Source: Anaerolineae bacterium (GTDB lineage: Bacteria; Chloroflexota; Anaerolineae; UBA4142; SHND01). From it: a stretch of DNA of 62,778 nucleotides. The stretch covers positions 1 through 62,778 of the forward strand of contig JAJTXZ010000022.1 in assembly GCA_021463195.1 (NCBI GenBank), in the 5' to 3' direction. A program made the translations under genes and the position numbers. Below, in pieces: positions 54,033 through 62,715 of the stretch. Within the stretch, counting starts at the first letter, position 1. Each line of letters begins with the position of its first letter. The notes under the pieces were generated by a model. It was not told the DNA's origin and did not search any database. It was given only the letters and a program-made list of their open reading frames with translations.

Positions 54033-54574
54033 CCTTTGTCACGCGCCTTGAAAAAATACCACAACAAACCCGTTACCGACATGCCGTCCAGAATCTCATT
54101 GCGCGCGAGCATCGCGCGCACCGCGCTTTCCGGAAACCAGCGCGCGTCGTCCACTTCATTCGTATCTTGAATCGCGCTGATTTGTTCCACCCCGCGCGCG
54201 ATAAAGAAAATAAATTTCTGATTGCTCGAACCATTGGACGGATGAAAATAGCCGAGTAGTTCCAGCGTCGCCGCGCGGTGGCCGGTCTCTTCGCGCAATT
54301 CGCGTTGCGCGGCGATTTGGGGCGTTTCGCCTTCGTCCACGCGTCCCGCGGGCAATTCCCAATCGCGCGTACGCGTCGTAAAACGAAATTGATTCACCAA
54401 CAAGATTGCGCCATCCGCGCGCGCGGCAATGACGCCGACCGCGGGCATATGATAATCCAGCCATTGCCATCCGCGCCCGACCGAACCGTCCGGCAATTCA
54501 AAATCCGATTGCTGAACCGTAAACCAGTTTGCGGCAAACGCGGGCGTCCGCCGCAATTCATCCCACGCGCTCAT
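54029..54574 (-). CDS. NUDIX hydrolase (ADP-ribose-pyrophosphatase-like)
   Basis: A 181-residue protein. The Nudix box GRVDEGETPQIAAQRELREE continues TGH and carries the metal-binding REL-REE core. The preceding TRDWELPAG matches ADP-sugar pyrophosphatases. Start placed at ATG 54574 (MSAWDELRRTPAF); the frame is open much further upstream but that part lies inside the neighbouring gene and lacks similarity. It starts 1 base after the upstream histidine-phosphatase gene. Confidence 0.9.
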   Translation of the reverse strand: MSAWDELRRTPAFAANWFTVQQSDFELPDGSVGRGWQWLDYHMPAVGVIAARADGAILLVNQFRFTTRTRDWELPAGRVDEGETPQIAAQRELREETGHRAATLELLGYFHPSNGSSNQKFIFFIARGVEQISAIQDTNEVDDARWFPESAVRAMLARNEILDGMSVTGLLWYFFKARDKG

Positions 54575-54575
54575 T

Positions 54576-55199
54576 TCACGCGTCCTGCCCTTTGTCATGT
54601 TGCCATTCGCCGCATTCCAAATGTTCCGTGCGATTAACCGCGAGAATATGCCAACGCTGCTCCTGCCAGCGCAAGATATGGATGCCGGTATTTTCGGTAT
54701 CGAGCGAATAACTGTGATTGCCCGTGAGCGTGCGCAGAATTGTGCCCATCGTGCCGCCGTGCGAAACAATGCCGATTTGCGCGTCGGTCTCCATAACGTA
54801 CGCGTGCTGCGCGAACACCATCTCCAACGCGCGCTGCACGCGCGCCTGAAATTCCGCGTATTGCGGAGAAATATCGGCGGGCATTACGCGCGCGGCGCGC
54901 AGCGCATCAAAGGGCGAACCAAAGCGCGGCATTTGAAAACCATAATCATAATCAAATTCGCGCAGCTCGTTCATCAAAGTAACGCGCGCGAGTTGAACCT
55001 GCGCGTTAATAATTTCCGCCGTATCGCGCGCGCGTATATAGGTGCTGGCGTACAACGCGTGCAGATTGAATTCCGATTTACAGTAAATTCCCGCGCGGCG
55101 CGCCTGTTCGCGCCCCCGCGTAGTAAGCGGCGCGTCCACGCCGCCGGTCTGGTCGAGATTATATTGCGATTGTCCGTGTCGAATGAGAATCAAATCCAT
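54576..55199 (-). CDS. Histidine phosphatase family protein
   Basis: A 207-residue protein opening MDLILIRHGQSQYNLDQTGG (catalytic RHG), with TTRGREQARRAG, STYIRARDTAEII and the second histidine in IGIVSHGGTMGTILRTL. I use the ATG at 55199, which overlaps the upstream DUF3592 gene's end region, rather than earlier in-frame starts. Substrate unknown. It is the second phosphatase of this superfamily in the window. Confidence 0.88.
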   Translation of the reverse strand: MDLILIRHGQSQYNLDQTGGVDAPLTTRGREQARRAGIYCKSEFNLHALYASTYIRARDTAEIINAQVQLARVTLMNELREFDYDYGFQMPRFGSPFDALRAARVMPADISPQYAEFQARVQRALEMVFAQHAYVMETDAQIGIVSHGGTMGTILRTLTGNHSYSLDTENTGIHILRWQEQRWHILAVNRTEHLECGEWQHDKGQDA

Positions 55200-55201
55200 A
55201 A

Positions 55202-55708
55202 TTAGTTTATCCATCCCGGCAGCAAAAACGCCAACGCGCACGCCAAACTGGCGAGCGCAAAAACGCCAACGGCAAGCCAACCCAACTTGCCCGCGTGCGG
55301 CGCTTGACGACGCAAAACCGCCGAGTCAGGCGCTTTGGGATTATAAAACACCGTCACGCGCGCGCCAATCGGCCAACGCGCCAATTCTTGTTCCGCGCGG
55401 TCGCGCGCCGCGCGCTTTAACGGCGCGCCAAAATGAACGCGTTGCGCCACATATTGCGCGCCGCGCGCGAAATAGGTGTACGACACCTGCGGCACGTACC
55501 ACAGTTTGGCGTTTGCATTTTCATCGTCGGTTTGCGCCGAAATAAACGCTTTGACAATCATGCCGTTCGCGCGCGCCCATTCGCGCGCGCCCATCGCCGG
55601 TGCCGCCTGAATCAACGCCAACAGCAACAGAATCAGCGCCCCAATCAACGCGCCCGTGCTGAGGAACCATAACAAAAATTGAAGCAATGCCACAACAGAC
55701 GTTTCCAT
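55202..55708 (-). CDS. DUF3592-type membrane protein
   Basis: A 168-residue protein with an N-terminal span (VALLQFLLWFLSTGALIGAL onward), a beta-rich extracytoplasmic or cytoplasmic domain (YVPQVSYTYFARGAQYVAQR, GARVTVFYNPKAPDSAVLR) and a C-terminal span (LGWLAVGVFALASLACALAF). The layout and the VSYTY...VFYNPxxP pattern match DUF3592. Function unknown. It lies between the MFS and phosphatase genes in a tight minus-strand run. Confidence 0.8.
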   Translation of the reverse strand: METSVVALLQFLLWFLSTGALIGALILLLLALIQAAPAMGAREWARANGMIVKAFISAQTDDENANAKLWYVPQVSYTYFARGAQYVAQRVHFGAPLKRAARDRAEQELARWPIGARVTVFYNPKAPDSAVLRRQAPHAGKLGWLAVGVFALASLACALAFLLPGWIN

Positions 55709-55714
55709 GTCTTT

Positions 55715-57046
55715 TTATTCCGCCCCCGCAGACGGCGCATGCGCGCGCTCTGCGGATTCAAGCTCATAGCTCATCGAACCGTTATTCCATTTGTCCGGCG
55801 AATGGCGCTGGCTCAAAAATACGCCCGTCGTCCAAATGACGCCAAACAAAATGAATATCACGCCCAACGCGAGCGCGACGTAATGCGGACTCTGATGGTC
55901 TACCGCAATCCCGGTGACAAAGGTCGAAGCCGCGAGGGTCAAAGTCAAAATGCCCAAATCCATCGAAAAAATTCTGCCGCGAATATGGTCCGGCACGAGC
56001 CGCTGCAAAAGCGCCGAACTCAACGTCCAGTTGCTGCCCCAGCCCATGTGCGCGAACAACACGAACGCCATACCCAAGAGAATATTGGGCGCGACGCCAA
56101 AAAAGAGATAGCCCACGCCGGTGAGCAAAAAGCCGAGCATAATCAATCGCTGCGCGCGCCCGATTTGATTGTTCACCACGCGCGCGATTAAAAAGGGCCC
56201 AATCAAAATGCCCAAGCCGCGCGCCGCTTGAAGCATGCCGACGCCCGCGCCTTGCGTGTTCGCGTCCGCGTTGGGAAAAAAAACTTCGAACGCGAAAACG
56301 GTGAGCAATAAAACGACGCCGCCCGCGACGCCGCCACCCGCTTTGACGAGCATCAGCCAAAAGATTTGCGGACGCGTAATCGCGTATTTGAAGCCTTCGG
56401 AAAAATCGGCGAACGGATTCAAGCCGCGCCGCGCCGCGCGAGTTTGTTCTGAAAACGAACGCGCGATGCGCCACACGAAAAACGCCGACGCAAAAAACGA
56501 GAGCGAATTCAACACAAACGCCATATCGCGTCCCAACGCCGCAATCGCGACGCCGCCGGCGAAACTGCCGACCGCGAGCATCGTCCCCCATGTCGCGGAC
56601 GACAATGCGTTCGCGGTGAGCAGCTGGTCGCGCTTTACCAAATTTGGAATCGCCGCATTCAGCGCGGGATTGAAAAAACTGGCAAACAGCACCGACAGCG
56701 TTTGAAATACATACACCATCCAAATATGGTCGGCGGTGCGAACGAGCAGCAACAAGAGCGCAATGCACGCGCGCGTCAAATCCATCGCAATCATAATTTT
56801 GCGACGATCAAAACGATCAGTGATGGAACCGGCGAGAGGAATCAAAAAGAACGCGGGAAGATTCGACGCGATGATGGCAAGCCCGGCGGCAAAGCCCGAA
56901 TTGGTCAACTGAAAAACAAGTGTTTGAACGGCGATATATTCGAACCAATCGCCGAGCAGCGAAACGATTTGTCCGGAATAGAGTTTGCGATAATCGGGAT
57001 TGTCGCGCAAGAGCGCGATATATTTGTTTTCGGCAAAGAGGGACAC
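55715..57046 (-). CDS. Major facilitator superfamily transporter
   Basis: A 443-residue membrane protein with about 12 spans. The N-terminal YRKLYSGQIVSLLGDWFEYIA and the loop GSITDRFDRRKIMIAMD (MFS motif A) place it with the MFS_3/enterobactin-exporter-like group, often drug or siderophore exporters; substrate unknown. The start is GTG at 57046, lying 7 bases after an extended -10, so its mRNA is probably leaderless. Confidence 0.9.
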   Translation of the reverse strand: MSLFAENKYIALLRDNPDYRKLYSGQIVSLLGDWFEYIAVQTLVFQLTNSGFAAGLAIIASNLPAFFLIPLAGSITDRFDRRKIMIAMDLTRACIALLLLLVRTADHIWMVYVFQTLSVLFASFFNPALNAAIPNLVKRDQLLTANALSSATWGTMLAVGSFAGGVAIAALGRDMAFVLNSLSFFASAFFVWRIARSFSEQTRAARRGLNPFADFSEGFKYAITRPQIFWLMLVKAGGGVAGGVVLLLTVFAFEVFFPNADANTQGAGVGMLQAARGLGILIGPFLIARVVNNQIGRAQRLIMLGFLLTGVGYLFFGVAPNILLGMAFVLFAHMGWGSNWTLSSALLQRLVPDHIRGRIFSMDLGILTLTLAASTFVTGIAVDHQSPHYVALALGVIFILFGVIWTTGVFLSQRHSPDKWNNGSMSYELESAERAHAPSAGAE

Positions 57047-57053
57047 GCGCGGA

Positions 57054-57064
57054 ATTGTAGCACA
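57054..57064 (-). promoter_or_regulatory. Extended -10 of the MFS gene, leaderless arrangement
   Basis: Minus-strand TGTGC followed by TACAAT, then 7 bases to the GTG start. No strong -35. Confidence 0.6.
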
Positions 57065-57102
57065 GCTTTGAATGTAATAACGAATTTATTCATTTAGCGC
57101 GC

Positions 57103-57139
57103 AAAAAAAACGAGGCGCTGCCTTGTGACAATACCTCGT
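57103..57139 (-). terminator. Terminator after the secreted-protein gene
   Basis: On the minus strand ACGAGG, a long loop, CCTCGT and eight T. Confidence 0.6.
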
Positions 57140-57171
57140 CTAGAACAAATTCCCATTTGGTCTAGAATAAA

Positions 57172-57205
57172 AGACCCTTTGGGTTTTCGAAAACCCAAAG
57201 GGTCT
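57172..57205. repeat. Palindromic repeat, copy F (perfect)
   Basis: A perfect 34-base palindrome with arms AGACCCTTTGGGTTTTC, between the terminator above and the secreted-protein gene. Confidence 0.9.
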
Positions 57206-57256
57206 GTCTTTTAAATCAGATCAGAAACTGGCCTAGTACGTCGAACGCTATTCAGT

Positions 57257-58336
57257 TTACGGATCGAACGTGCCGCCGGTGACGGTGAATTCAGCGATGC
57301 CGGTGGCGCCGGACACATCGCCGCGACAGGTCATCGCATACACGCCGAGCGCGCCTTCACTATAGAATGCATAGCCGGGCCAGAAACTACCGGTCCAGAT
57401 ACTAAAGGAAAACGCGCCGCTGCTGTCCGATTTGATACTTTGCAGGTCCGTGACAGAGAGAGCCTGATTTTGCGGCGAACGGAGCCAGCACGAAATAGGT
57501 TCGTTCGCGCCGAATCCAGAGCCGGTAAAAGACTGGGTATCCATCATGGCGGCAACGACATCTTTGGACGCGTCCAACCAAGCGCTTTCAGTAACCGCAT
57601 GTCCGGTGACGGTCACCCATGATTCATCGCCCCAGCCGCTGCTGTTGCCGCGCGCGACCATACGATATTTGCCTTCGCAGGCGACAGAGTTGAACGACAG
57701 CCAGAAAGCAAACGAGCCGCTGGCATCCGTTTTAACGTCGCCCAGAATCTCTGTGGACAGACCACCGCTGATTGGGAAATTGAGGATTGGCTCCAAATGC
57801 CAGGTGGTCGAGCTGCAGTCGCCGTTCGGGAACTCGTACCACACCGTGACGACTTCGTTGGCGCCAAACCCGCTGCCATAGACCCAAATCGTGTCACCCT
57901 TTTCATACTGGTCGGCGTCGGTCCACAAATACGCTCCGGCTACGCCTTCGGTCCCGCCAGTGATGCGAAAACTCGCTTTCGCTTCATTCAAAATAGCATT
58001 TGCCAGACCGCGCTGTTCGACCACGACCGTCCAGGTGCCGAGCGCCAAAGCGAGAGAGTTGCCGCCTTTGGATGCTACAGCAAAAGCAACGTTGCCGCCT
58101 TCATCGGTCTTGATACTGCCCCACGCTTCAGCGGCGCCGTCGGGCTGAACGGCGTACACCCAAACCCAGGTGTTCGCAGGAAAGTCGGAGCAGTGGATCC
58201 AAAAGTCGGTGCCAATCGGTCCTTCGGATGGGTCAGACCAGCAGGCCGCGCCTGCCGCTTGCGTTGTCTTGGCAGGAACGGCGACCAAGAGCGTCAACGC
58301 TAAAAGCGTAACAAGCACGATTAAACTTTTCTTCAT
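57257..58336 (-). CDS. Secreted protein with repeated beta-sandwich modules
   Basis: A 359-residue protein. Residues 1-27 form a signal peptide (MKKSLIVLVTLLALTLLVAV to TTQAA). Three modules follow, each with a pattern like YGSGFGANEVVTVWYEFPNG or GSGFGANEPISCWLRSPQ and a DASGSFAFW-type segment, resembling IPT-like or bacterial Ig-like sandwiches. It has a few cysteines and no membrane anchor. AAGGAG lies 6-7 bases before the ATG. Likely an extracellular or wall-associated structural protein; function unknown. Confidence 0.75.
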   Translation of the reverse strand: MKKSLIVLVTLLALTLLVAVPAKTTQAAGAACWSDPSEGPIGTDFWIHCSDFPANTWVWVYAVQPDGAAEAWGSIKTDEGGNVAFAVASKGGNSLALALGTWTVVVEQRGLANAILNEAKASFRITGGTEGVAGAYLWTDADQYEKGDTIWVYGSGFGANEVVTVWYEFPNGDCSSTTWHLEPILNFPISGGLSTEILGDVKTDASGSFAFWLSFNSVACEGKYRMVARGNSSGWGDESWVTVTGHAVTESAWLDASKDVVAAMMDTQSFTGSGFGANEPISCWLRSPQNQALSVTDLQSIKSDSSGAFSFSIWTGSFWPGYAFYSEGALGVYAMTCRGDVSGATGIAEFTVTGGTFDP

Positions 58337-58601
58337 TGTGATTCTCCTTTGTCTTGCGGATAAAGATTACACGCGAACATTGAATGATGCTTTATAGCAT
58401 TGCATGATGATTCAGACGACACCCCCTTTATAATAAAAAACGCGCTCACTGCGGTCAACTGTTCTTCGAATGGTCGTTCCCATTTGCCAGCTTACCCGAG
58501 GCGCGTATTACAAAATCCGCCCCTATTCTATCGTCATAGCGTTGTTTTGTCAACAGAAAATTTTTGGCGCTTATCCACATCTCGAAAACGCAGCGGAATT
58601 C

Positions 58602-58637
58602 CAAACCCCAAGGGTTTTCGAAAACCCTTGGGGTTTG
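58602..58637. repeat. Palindromic repeat, copy G (perfect), in a 776-base gene-free region
   Basis: A perfect 36-base palindrome (arms CAAACCCCAAGGGTTTTC). The region 58337-59112 holds this, copy H, a hairpin and the larger MITE-like element; no credible gene. Confidence 0.9.
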
Positions 58638-58656
58638 AAATTTCGCTTTGATTAGT

Positions 58657-58701
58657 GGGCAGATCTTTCGGGTTTTCGAAAACCAGAAAGGTCTTTTGCC
58701 C
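58657..58701. repeat. Palindromic repeat, copy H
   Basis: Arms GATCTTTCGGGTTTTC and near-complement with outer GGGCA/TGCCC; only 20 bases from copy G. Confidence 0.75.
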
Positions 58702-58807
58702 ATATATGAATCAGGAATACGTTTTCAAGATGTGCGTGAGCGTAGAGGCGCGGCGCGCAAGCGTTCTCGCCGAAATTGTAACGCCGAGACGCGGCAGCGC
58801 GCAAGCT

Positions 58808-58862
58808 CCAAAATTCCGAAATCGGACGAACTGGACTCGCCATCCGATATTCGGAATTTTGG
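58808..58862. repeat. Long inverted repeat
   Basis: CCAAAATTCCGAAATCGG pairs with CCGATATTCGGAATTTTGG across an 18-base loop. It ends 12 bases before the MITE-like element. Confidence 0.75.
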
Positions 58863-58874
58863 ATTCTAACTGAG

Positions 58875-59050
58875 GTTACGCATTGGTAGGACAAATTTGA
58901 AATTTGTCGTACATTTAAACGCTAGTACTCGACCAGCATGAGGTTGCAGGGTTGATGAGTGCAAACTTCCGAAATTTGGCAAATTTCGAAAGTTTGGCAC
59001 CCCGCATTCTCATCAAGTTAGAGTACTAGTTTATAGACTCTTGCGTAACA
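58875..59050. mobile_element. MITE-like element with GTTACGCA/TGCGTAAC ends and nested palindrome
   Basis: Same ends and left interior (TTGGTAGGACAAATTTGAAA) as the element at 14495-14566, but 176 bases long. The extra DNA is bounded by CTAGTACTC (58922-58930) and GAGTACTAG (59022-59030) and holds an inner palindrome around CGAAATTTGGCAAATTTCG, suggesting an element inserted in an element. Confidence 0.65.
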
Positions 59051-59112
59051 CGAGTTTCTAATTCATTTTCCTGGCGCCGCTAGAAACCGCGGCTTGTTTT
59101 CGGGCGATTTGC

Positions 59113-59931
59113 TCAATTCGGCTGAAACGCGCGCACGCGTTCAACGAGCGTCTGAACGCGCGCCAATTCAACCGGATTCTCGACGCGTCCCTCGCGTTTC
59201 AACGCGGTGCCGACCAACACGCCGTCCACATGCGACAAATACGCCGCGACATTTTCCGCCGCCGCGCCGCTCCCAATCAACAATGGCGCGTCGGGCGCGC
59301 CGCGCCGCGCCGCCACCACATCGCTTACATCCGTCGCATAGCCCGTCGCCTTGCCGCTAATGACCAACGCCTCTGCGCCGCCACGCTCCCAGGTATCGTG
59401 CGCGACCCATTCCATCTGCATCGGCGCGAGCGGTTCCGCGTGTTTGGTCAAACAGTCGGTGAAAATCAGAATATCCGCGCCGAGCGTTTTGCGATAGCGC
59501 GCGATTTCCGCCGCGCGCCCTTCGATAATCCCTTGGTCGGCGAGCATCGCCCACGAGAGGATATTGATGCGAACGAATTGCGCGTCGCACGCCGCTGCAA
59601 TCGCCAGCGCGCTGATGCCATCGTTGCGCAACACGTTCACGCCCAACGGCGCGCGAATTTTTTGGCGCAGCGTTGATACGACGCGCGTCATGCTCGCCAC
59701 CGTTTCCGGCGGCACGCGATCTTTGAAAAACGGCGCGTCGAAAAAATTTTCAACCATGATGCCATCCACGCCGCCCTGCTCCAACGTGAGCGCGTCAGCC
59801 AGCGCCGCGTCAATCACCGCGTTCATGCCGCCCTGATACAGGGGCGCGCCGAGCAACGCTTGCAAATGCACCATGCCAATAACCGTTTTCCGTTTGCCGA
59901 ACAATTTATCGAACGCCTGACGACTAGCCAT
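59113..59931 (-). CDS. BtpA/SgcQ family TIM-barrel-like protein
   Basis: A 272-residue protein with the family pattern KTVIGMVHLQALLGAPLYQG, EQGGVDGIMVENFFDAPFFK, PLGVNVLRNDGISALAIA, FVRINILSWAMLADQGIIEG and LLIGSGAAAENVAAYL. BtpA was linked to photosystem I assembly in cyanobacteria, but non-photosynthetic homologues are common and their reaction is unresolved. It is the last gene of a minus-strand run with surE and the nucleoside hydrolase gene; a role in nucleoside or sugar salvage is possible (inference). Confidence 0.88.
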   Translation of the reverse strand: MASRQAFDKLFGKRKTVIGMVHLQALLGAPLYQGGMNAVIDAALADALTLEQGGVDGIMVENFFDAPFFKDRVPPETVASMTRVVSTLRQKIRAPLGVNVLRNDGISALAIAAACDAQFVRINILSWAMLADQGIIEGRAAEIARYRKTLGADILIFTDCLTKHAEPLAPMQMEWVAHDTWERGGAEALVISGKATGYATDVSDVVAARRGAPDAPLLIGSGAAAENVAAYLSHVDGVLVGTALKREGRVENPVELARVQTLVERVRAFQPN

Positions 59932-59969
59932 ACGAAATAAAATGGCGCAAAAAATTTTCGCGTGAAAAT

Positions 59970-60743
59970 TTATTGCGCGTCGAGTTGAATCCTTTCAAGG
60001 TTTGGCGCGTAACACGTAAACGCGACGACGCCTGTCGCCACCGTCCATACATCGCTGCGCGGCGGCGCGTCGCGGGCAAGAAACCCGCGCCCGCGATTAT
60101 AGTACGCATCGCCGCGTTTCACAAAGACCGAACCGTATTCGTACGGCATCGGCGCGCACTCGCTAAAGCGCGGCGGTTCCTGCAGATGCTGCGGCACAAT
60201 TAGGTTGACAAGTTTTACGCGCGGCGACGCGCGCTGCGCCGCCCATTCGCGCAAAAATAATCGCGCGGCGCGCGCGGCGGGTTGAAACAATTCCACCTGG
60301 CCGTCGTGCCATGCCGTATGCAGCGTTGTCTCCATTGTCGCATCCAATTCCAAACTCACCGCCACACTCAACACGCCGTGCAGCGCTGTTTCCAATGCCG
60401 CGCCGACAGTGCCGCTGGCGAGCGTGAGCGAGGTGGTAAAATTCGCGCCAATGTTGATGCCCGCCACCACAATCTCTGGTTTGCGCGGACACAAATGATA
60501 TAAACCCAAATTCGCGCAATCGGCCGGAGTGCCGTCATGGACGACAAACACTTGGGCGCCGTCCACGCGTTTGGTTTCGACAGTCAACGCGCCGGGGTTG
60601 GACAGCGCTTTGCCAATCCAACTCTTGCCGCGCGCGGGCGCGACTAGCACGCATTCATAATCATCGGACAACGCTTGTCGCAGCGCGCGTAAACCGGGCG
60701 AAGCGTAACCGTCGTCATTAGTCAACAACGCAAGAGGTTTCAT
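59970..60743 (-). CDS. surE: 5'/3'-nucleotidase SurE
   Basis: A 257-residue phosphatase. The metal-binding start LLTNDDGYASPGLRALRQAL and the GTPADCANLGLYHL motif are conserved, as is VVAGINIGANFTTSLTLASGTVGAALE. SurE removes phosphate from nucleoside monophosphates and is linked to stationary-phase survival. Its position beside a nucleoside hydrolase gene fits a nucleotide-salvage role. Confidence 0.95.
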   Translation of the reverse strand: MKPLALLTNDDGYASPGLRALRQALSDDYECVLVAPARGKSWIGKALSNPGALTVETKRVDGAQVFVVHDGTPADCANLGLYHLCPRKPEIVVAGINIGANFTTSLTLASGTVGAALETALHGVLSVAVSLELDATMETTLHTAWHDGQVELFQPAARAARLFLREWAAQRASPRVKLVNLIVPQHLQEPPRFSECAPMPYEYGSVFVKRGDAYYNRGRGFLARDAPPRSDVWTVATGVVAFTCYAPNLERIQLDAQ

Positions 60744-60823
60744 CTGTGGCGACTCGCAAGTTTTTTTGGCGTTGACGCGCGTCGTGACGCATCCATTTCA
60801 GAAATCATCCGGGGCAACGCGCG

Positions 60824-61759
60824 CTAGCGTGTAATCCGTTCGCGGTACAATTCTAAAATGCCGCCTGCGTCCACATCCGCGCAGATGGCAGTCGCCACGC
60901 CGTCGTACCATTTGTGTTCGCGGTCCACCACAATCTGTCCCGTGGACACGCCCGAGGTGCCTACCCGCACGCGATACGGCGCGGTTTGAAAGAGGTTGGG
61001 GCGAATCAGATACGCAATCGCGGCGGGGTCGTGCGTATGCAGCGCGCCGTCGTTGTGATATACGCGCGCATGAAACGCCTGATAATGCGGCACAATCCGC
61101 GCGACCAATTCCGCATACGGCGCGCGCGTCGCGCTCAACGCGTCAATGTATTGACGCGACATGTCAATGCGCGTGGTCACGTCCAGCCCGACCATGACCA
61201 CCTCCCAATCCGCGCTCAAGACGAGCGCCGCCGCTTCAGGGTCATTGAAAATATTGGCTTCAGCGACCGGCGAAACATTGCCCGGCGCGAATGCCGCGCC
61301 GCCCATCAAAACGACGCGCTTGGTTGCTTGGACCAGACGCGGTTCCAGTTTCAACGCCATCGCGATATTGGTGAGCGGACCAATGGGGACGAGCGTGATT
61401 TCGCCAGGGCGCGACATGACGGCTTCGACAATGAATTGCGCGGCGCGCGTGTGCGCGGCTTCGCTGTCCGGTTCGCCCGTCAAACCCGCGTCGCCCAAAC
61501 CATCCATGCCATGCACAAAAGTTGGCGGTTCGCGATATTCGCGCACCAACGGCGCGTGCGCGCCGCGCGCGACCGGAATCTCATCGCGCCCTGCCAGTTC
61601 AAGCAAACGCAGCGCGTTGCGCGTGGTGATTTCGACATAATGATTTCCAAATACGGTGGTCAACGCGAGGACATCCAGTTCAGGCGACTTGAGCGCGAAC
61701 AGGATCGCCATGAAATCGTCAATGCCGGGATCGGTGTCAATAATTATAGATTCGGGCAT
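60824..61759 (-). CDS. Nucleoside hydrolase
   Basis: A 311-residue N-ribohydrolase. The Ca2+-binding IIDTDPGIDDFMAILFAL motif opens the protein, and the conserved LVPIGPLTNIAMAL, MGGAAFAPGNVSPVAEANIF and HDPAAIAYLIRP segments follow. It splits ribonucleosides into base and ribose; the specificity (pyrimidine or purine) is not assigned. It lies upstream of surE, with an 80-base gap. Confidence 0.94.
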   Translation of the reverse strand: MPESIIIDTDPGIDDFMAILFALKSPELDVLALTTVFGNHYVEITTRNALRLLELAGRDEIPVARGAHAPLVREYREPPTFVHGMDGLGDAGLTGEPDSEAAHTRAAQFIVEAVMSRPGEITLVPIGPLTNIAMALKLEPRLVQATKRVVLMGGAAFAPGNVSPVAEANIFNDPEAAALVLSADWEVVMVGLDVTTRIDMSRQYIDALSATRAPYAELVARIVPHYQAFHARVYHNDGALHTHDPAAIAYLIRPNLFQTAPYRVRVGTSGVSTGQIVVDREHKWYDGVATAICADVDAGGILELYRERITR

Positions 61760-61912
61760 AAAAAGAGTTTGGAACTTGCGCGCGCTTGAATTTTTTGATT
61801 TGTGAGATATGATTGCGCGGTCGGTATCACTATAGCATGTTTTTGAGCGCGCGCGGTTTGCGTTTAGATTACAAATCCGTTCTTTGCGCTTTGACTCGCG
61901 CTGTCGTATTTT

Positions 61913-62653
61913 ATGGAAATTCCTATTGCGCTAATTGACGCGCTGCGTCATGCGAAACACATCGCCGTTCTCACCGGCGCGGGCGTCTCCGCCGAAAGCG
62001 GCGTGCCGACTTTTCGCGACGCGCAAACCGGATTATGGGCAAAATTCAATCCGCAAGAATTGGCGACGCGGGAAGCGTTCGCGCGCAATCCCAAGATGGT
62101 GTGGGAATGGTACGCGTATCGGCGCGAATTGATTGCGCGCGTCGAACCGAACGCGGGGCATTACGCGTTGGCGGAAATGGAACAACGCGCGAAAAATTTT
62201 ACGCTCATTACGCAAAATATTGACGGCTTGCACGAACGCGCGGGGAGTAAAAATATCATCGAACTGCACGGCAATATTTTTCGGACGAAATGTTTTCGTG
62301 AAGATACGCGCGTGAGCGCTTGGCTGGCGACGGATGAAATTCCGCCGCGCTGTCCGCGCTGCGGCTCGTACATGCGTCCCGATGTCGTCTGGTTCGGCGA
62401 AAATCTGCCGCGTCGCGCGCTCGATCAAGCATTGCGCGCGGCGGAAACTTGCGACGTGTTTTTTTCCATCGGCACGTCAGGCGTTGTAGAACCTGCCGCG
62501 TCGCTGCCGTTCAACGCGTTACGCAGCGGCGCGATGGTGATTGAAGTGAATCCCGAAGAGACGCCTTTGAGCGATAGCGCGACGTTTTGTTTGCGCGGGG
62601 CGGCGGGGGTGGCGCTGACGCAGGTGATAAAAGCTCTAAACTCACGTCTCTAA
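61913..62653 (+). CDS. cobB: NAD-dependent protein deacylase (sirtuin)
   Basis: A 246-residue Sir2-family enzyme. Motifs are TGAGVSAESGVPTFRDA, TQNIDGLHERAGSKN, catalytic His in ELHGN, RPDVVWFGENLP and SIGTSGVV. WYAYRREL carries the Tyr-x-x-Arg pair of class III sirtuins, suggesting desuccinylase or other acidic-acyl activity. The zinc module has only three of the usual four cysteines: TKCFRED has one, CPRCG two. This variant is seen in other bacterial sirtuins. ATG at 61913. It diverges from the nucleoside hydrolase gene. Confidence 0.93.
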   Translation: MEIPIALIDALRHAKHIAVLTGAGVSAESGVPTFRDAQTGLWAKFNPQELATREAFARNPKMVWEWYAYRRELIARVEPNAGHYALAEMEQRAKNFTLITQNIDGLHERAGSKNIIELHGNIFRTKCFREDTRVSAWLATDEIPPRCPRCGSYMRPDVVWFGENLPRRALDQALRAAETCDVFFSIGTSGVVEPAASLPFNALRSGAMVIEVNPEETPLSDSATFCLRGAAGVALTQVIKALNSRL

Positions 62654-62680
62654 AGCGGATTCCTAATTCGTATGTGGGCA

Positions 62681-62715
62681 AAAGACCTTTCGGGTTTTCG
62701 GAAACCCGAAAGATA
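62681..62715. repeat. Palindromic repeat, copy I, downstream of the sirtuin gene
   Basis: Arms AGACCTTTCGGGTTT and near-complement; preceded by GTGGGCAAA as in copy H. The last 60 bases of the window hold nothing recognised. Confidence 0.75.

Noticed and set aside
62220-62400. Sirtuin inactive because of a missing zinc cysteine
   Set aside because: The three-cysteine form with CPRCG is found in other bacterial sirtuins, and all catalytic motifs are intact.
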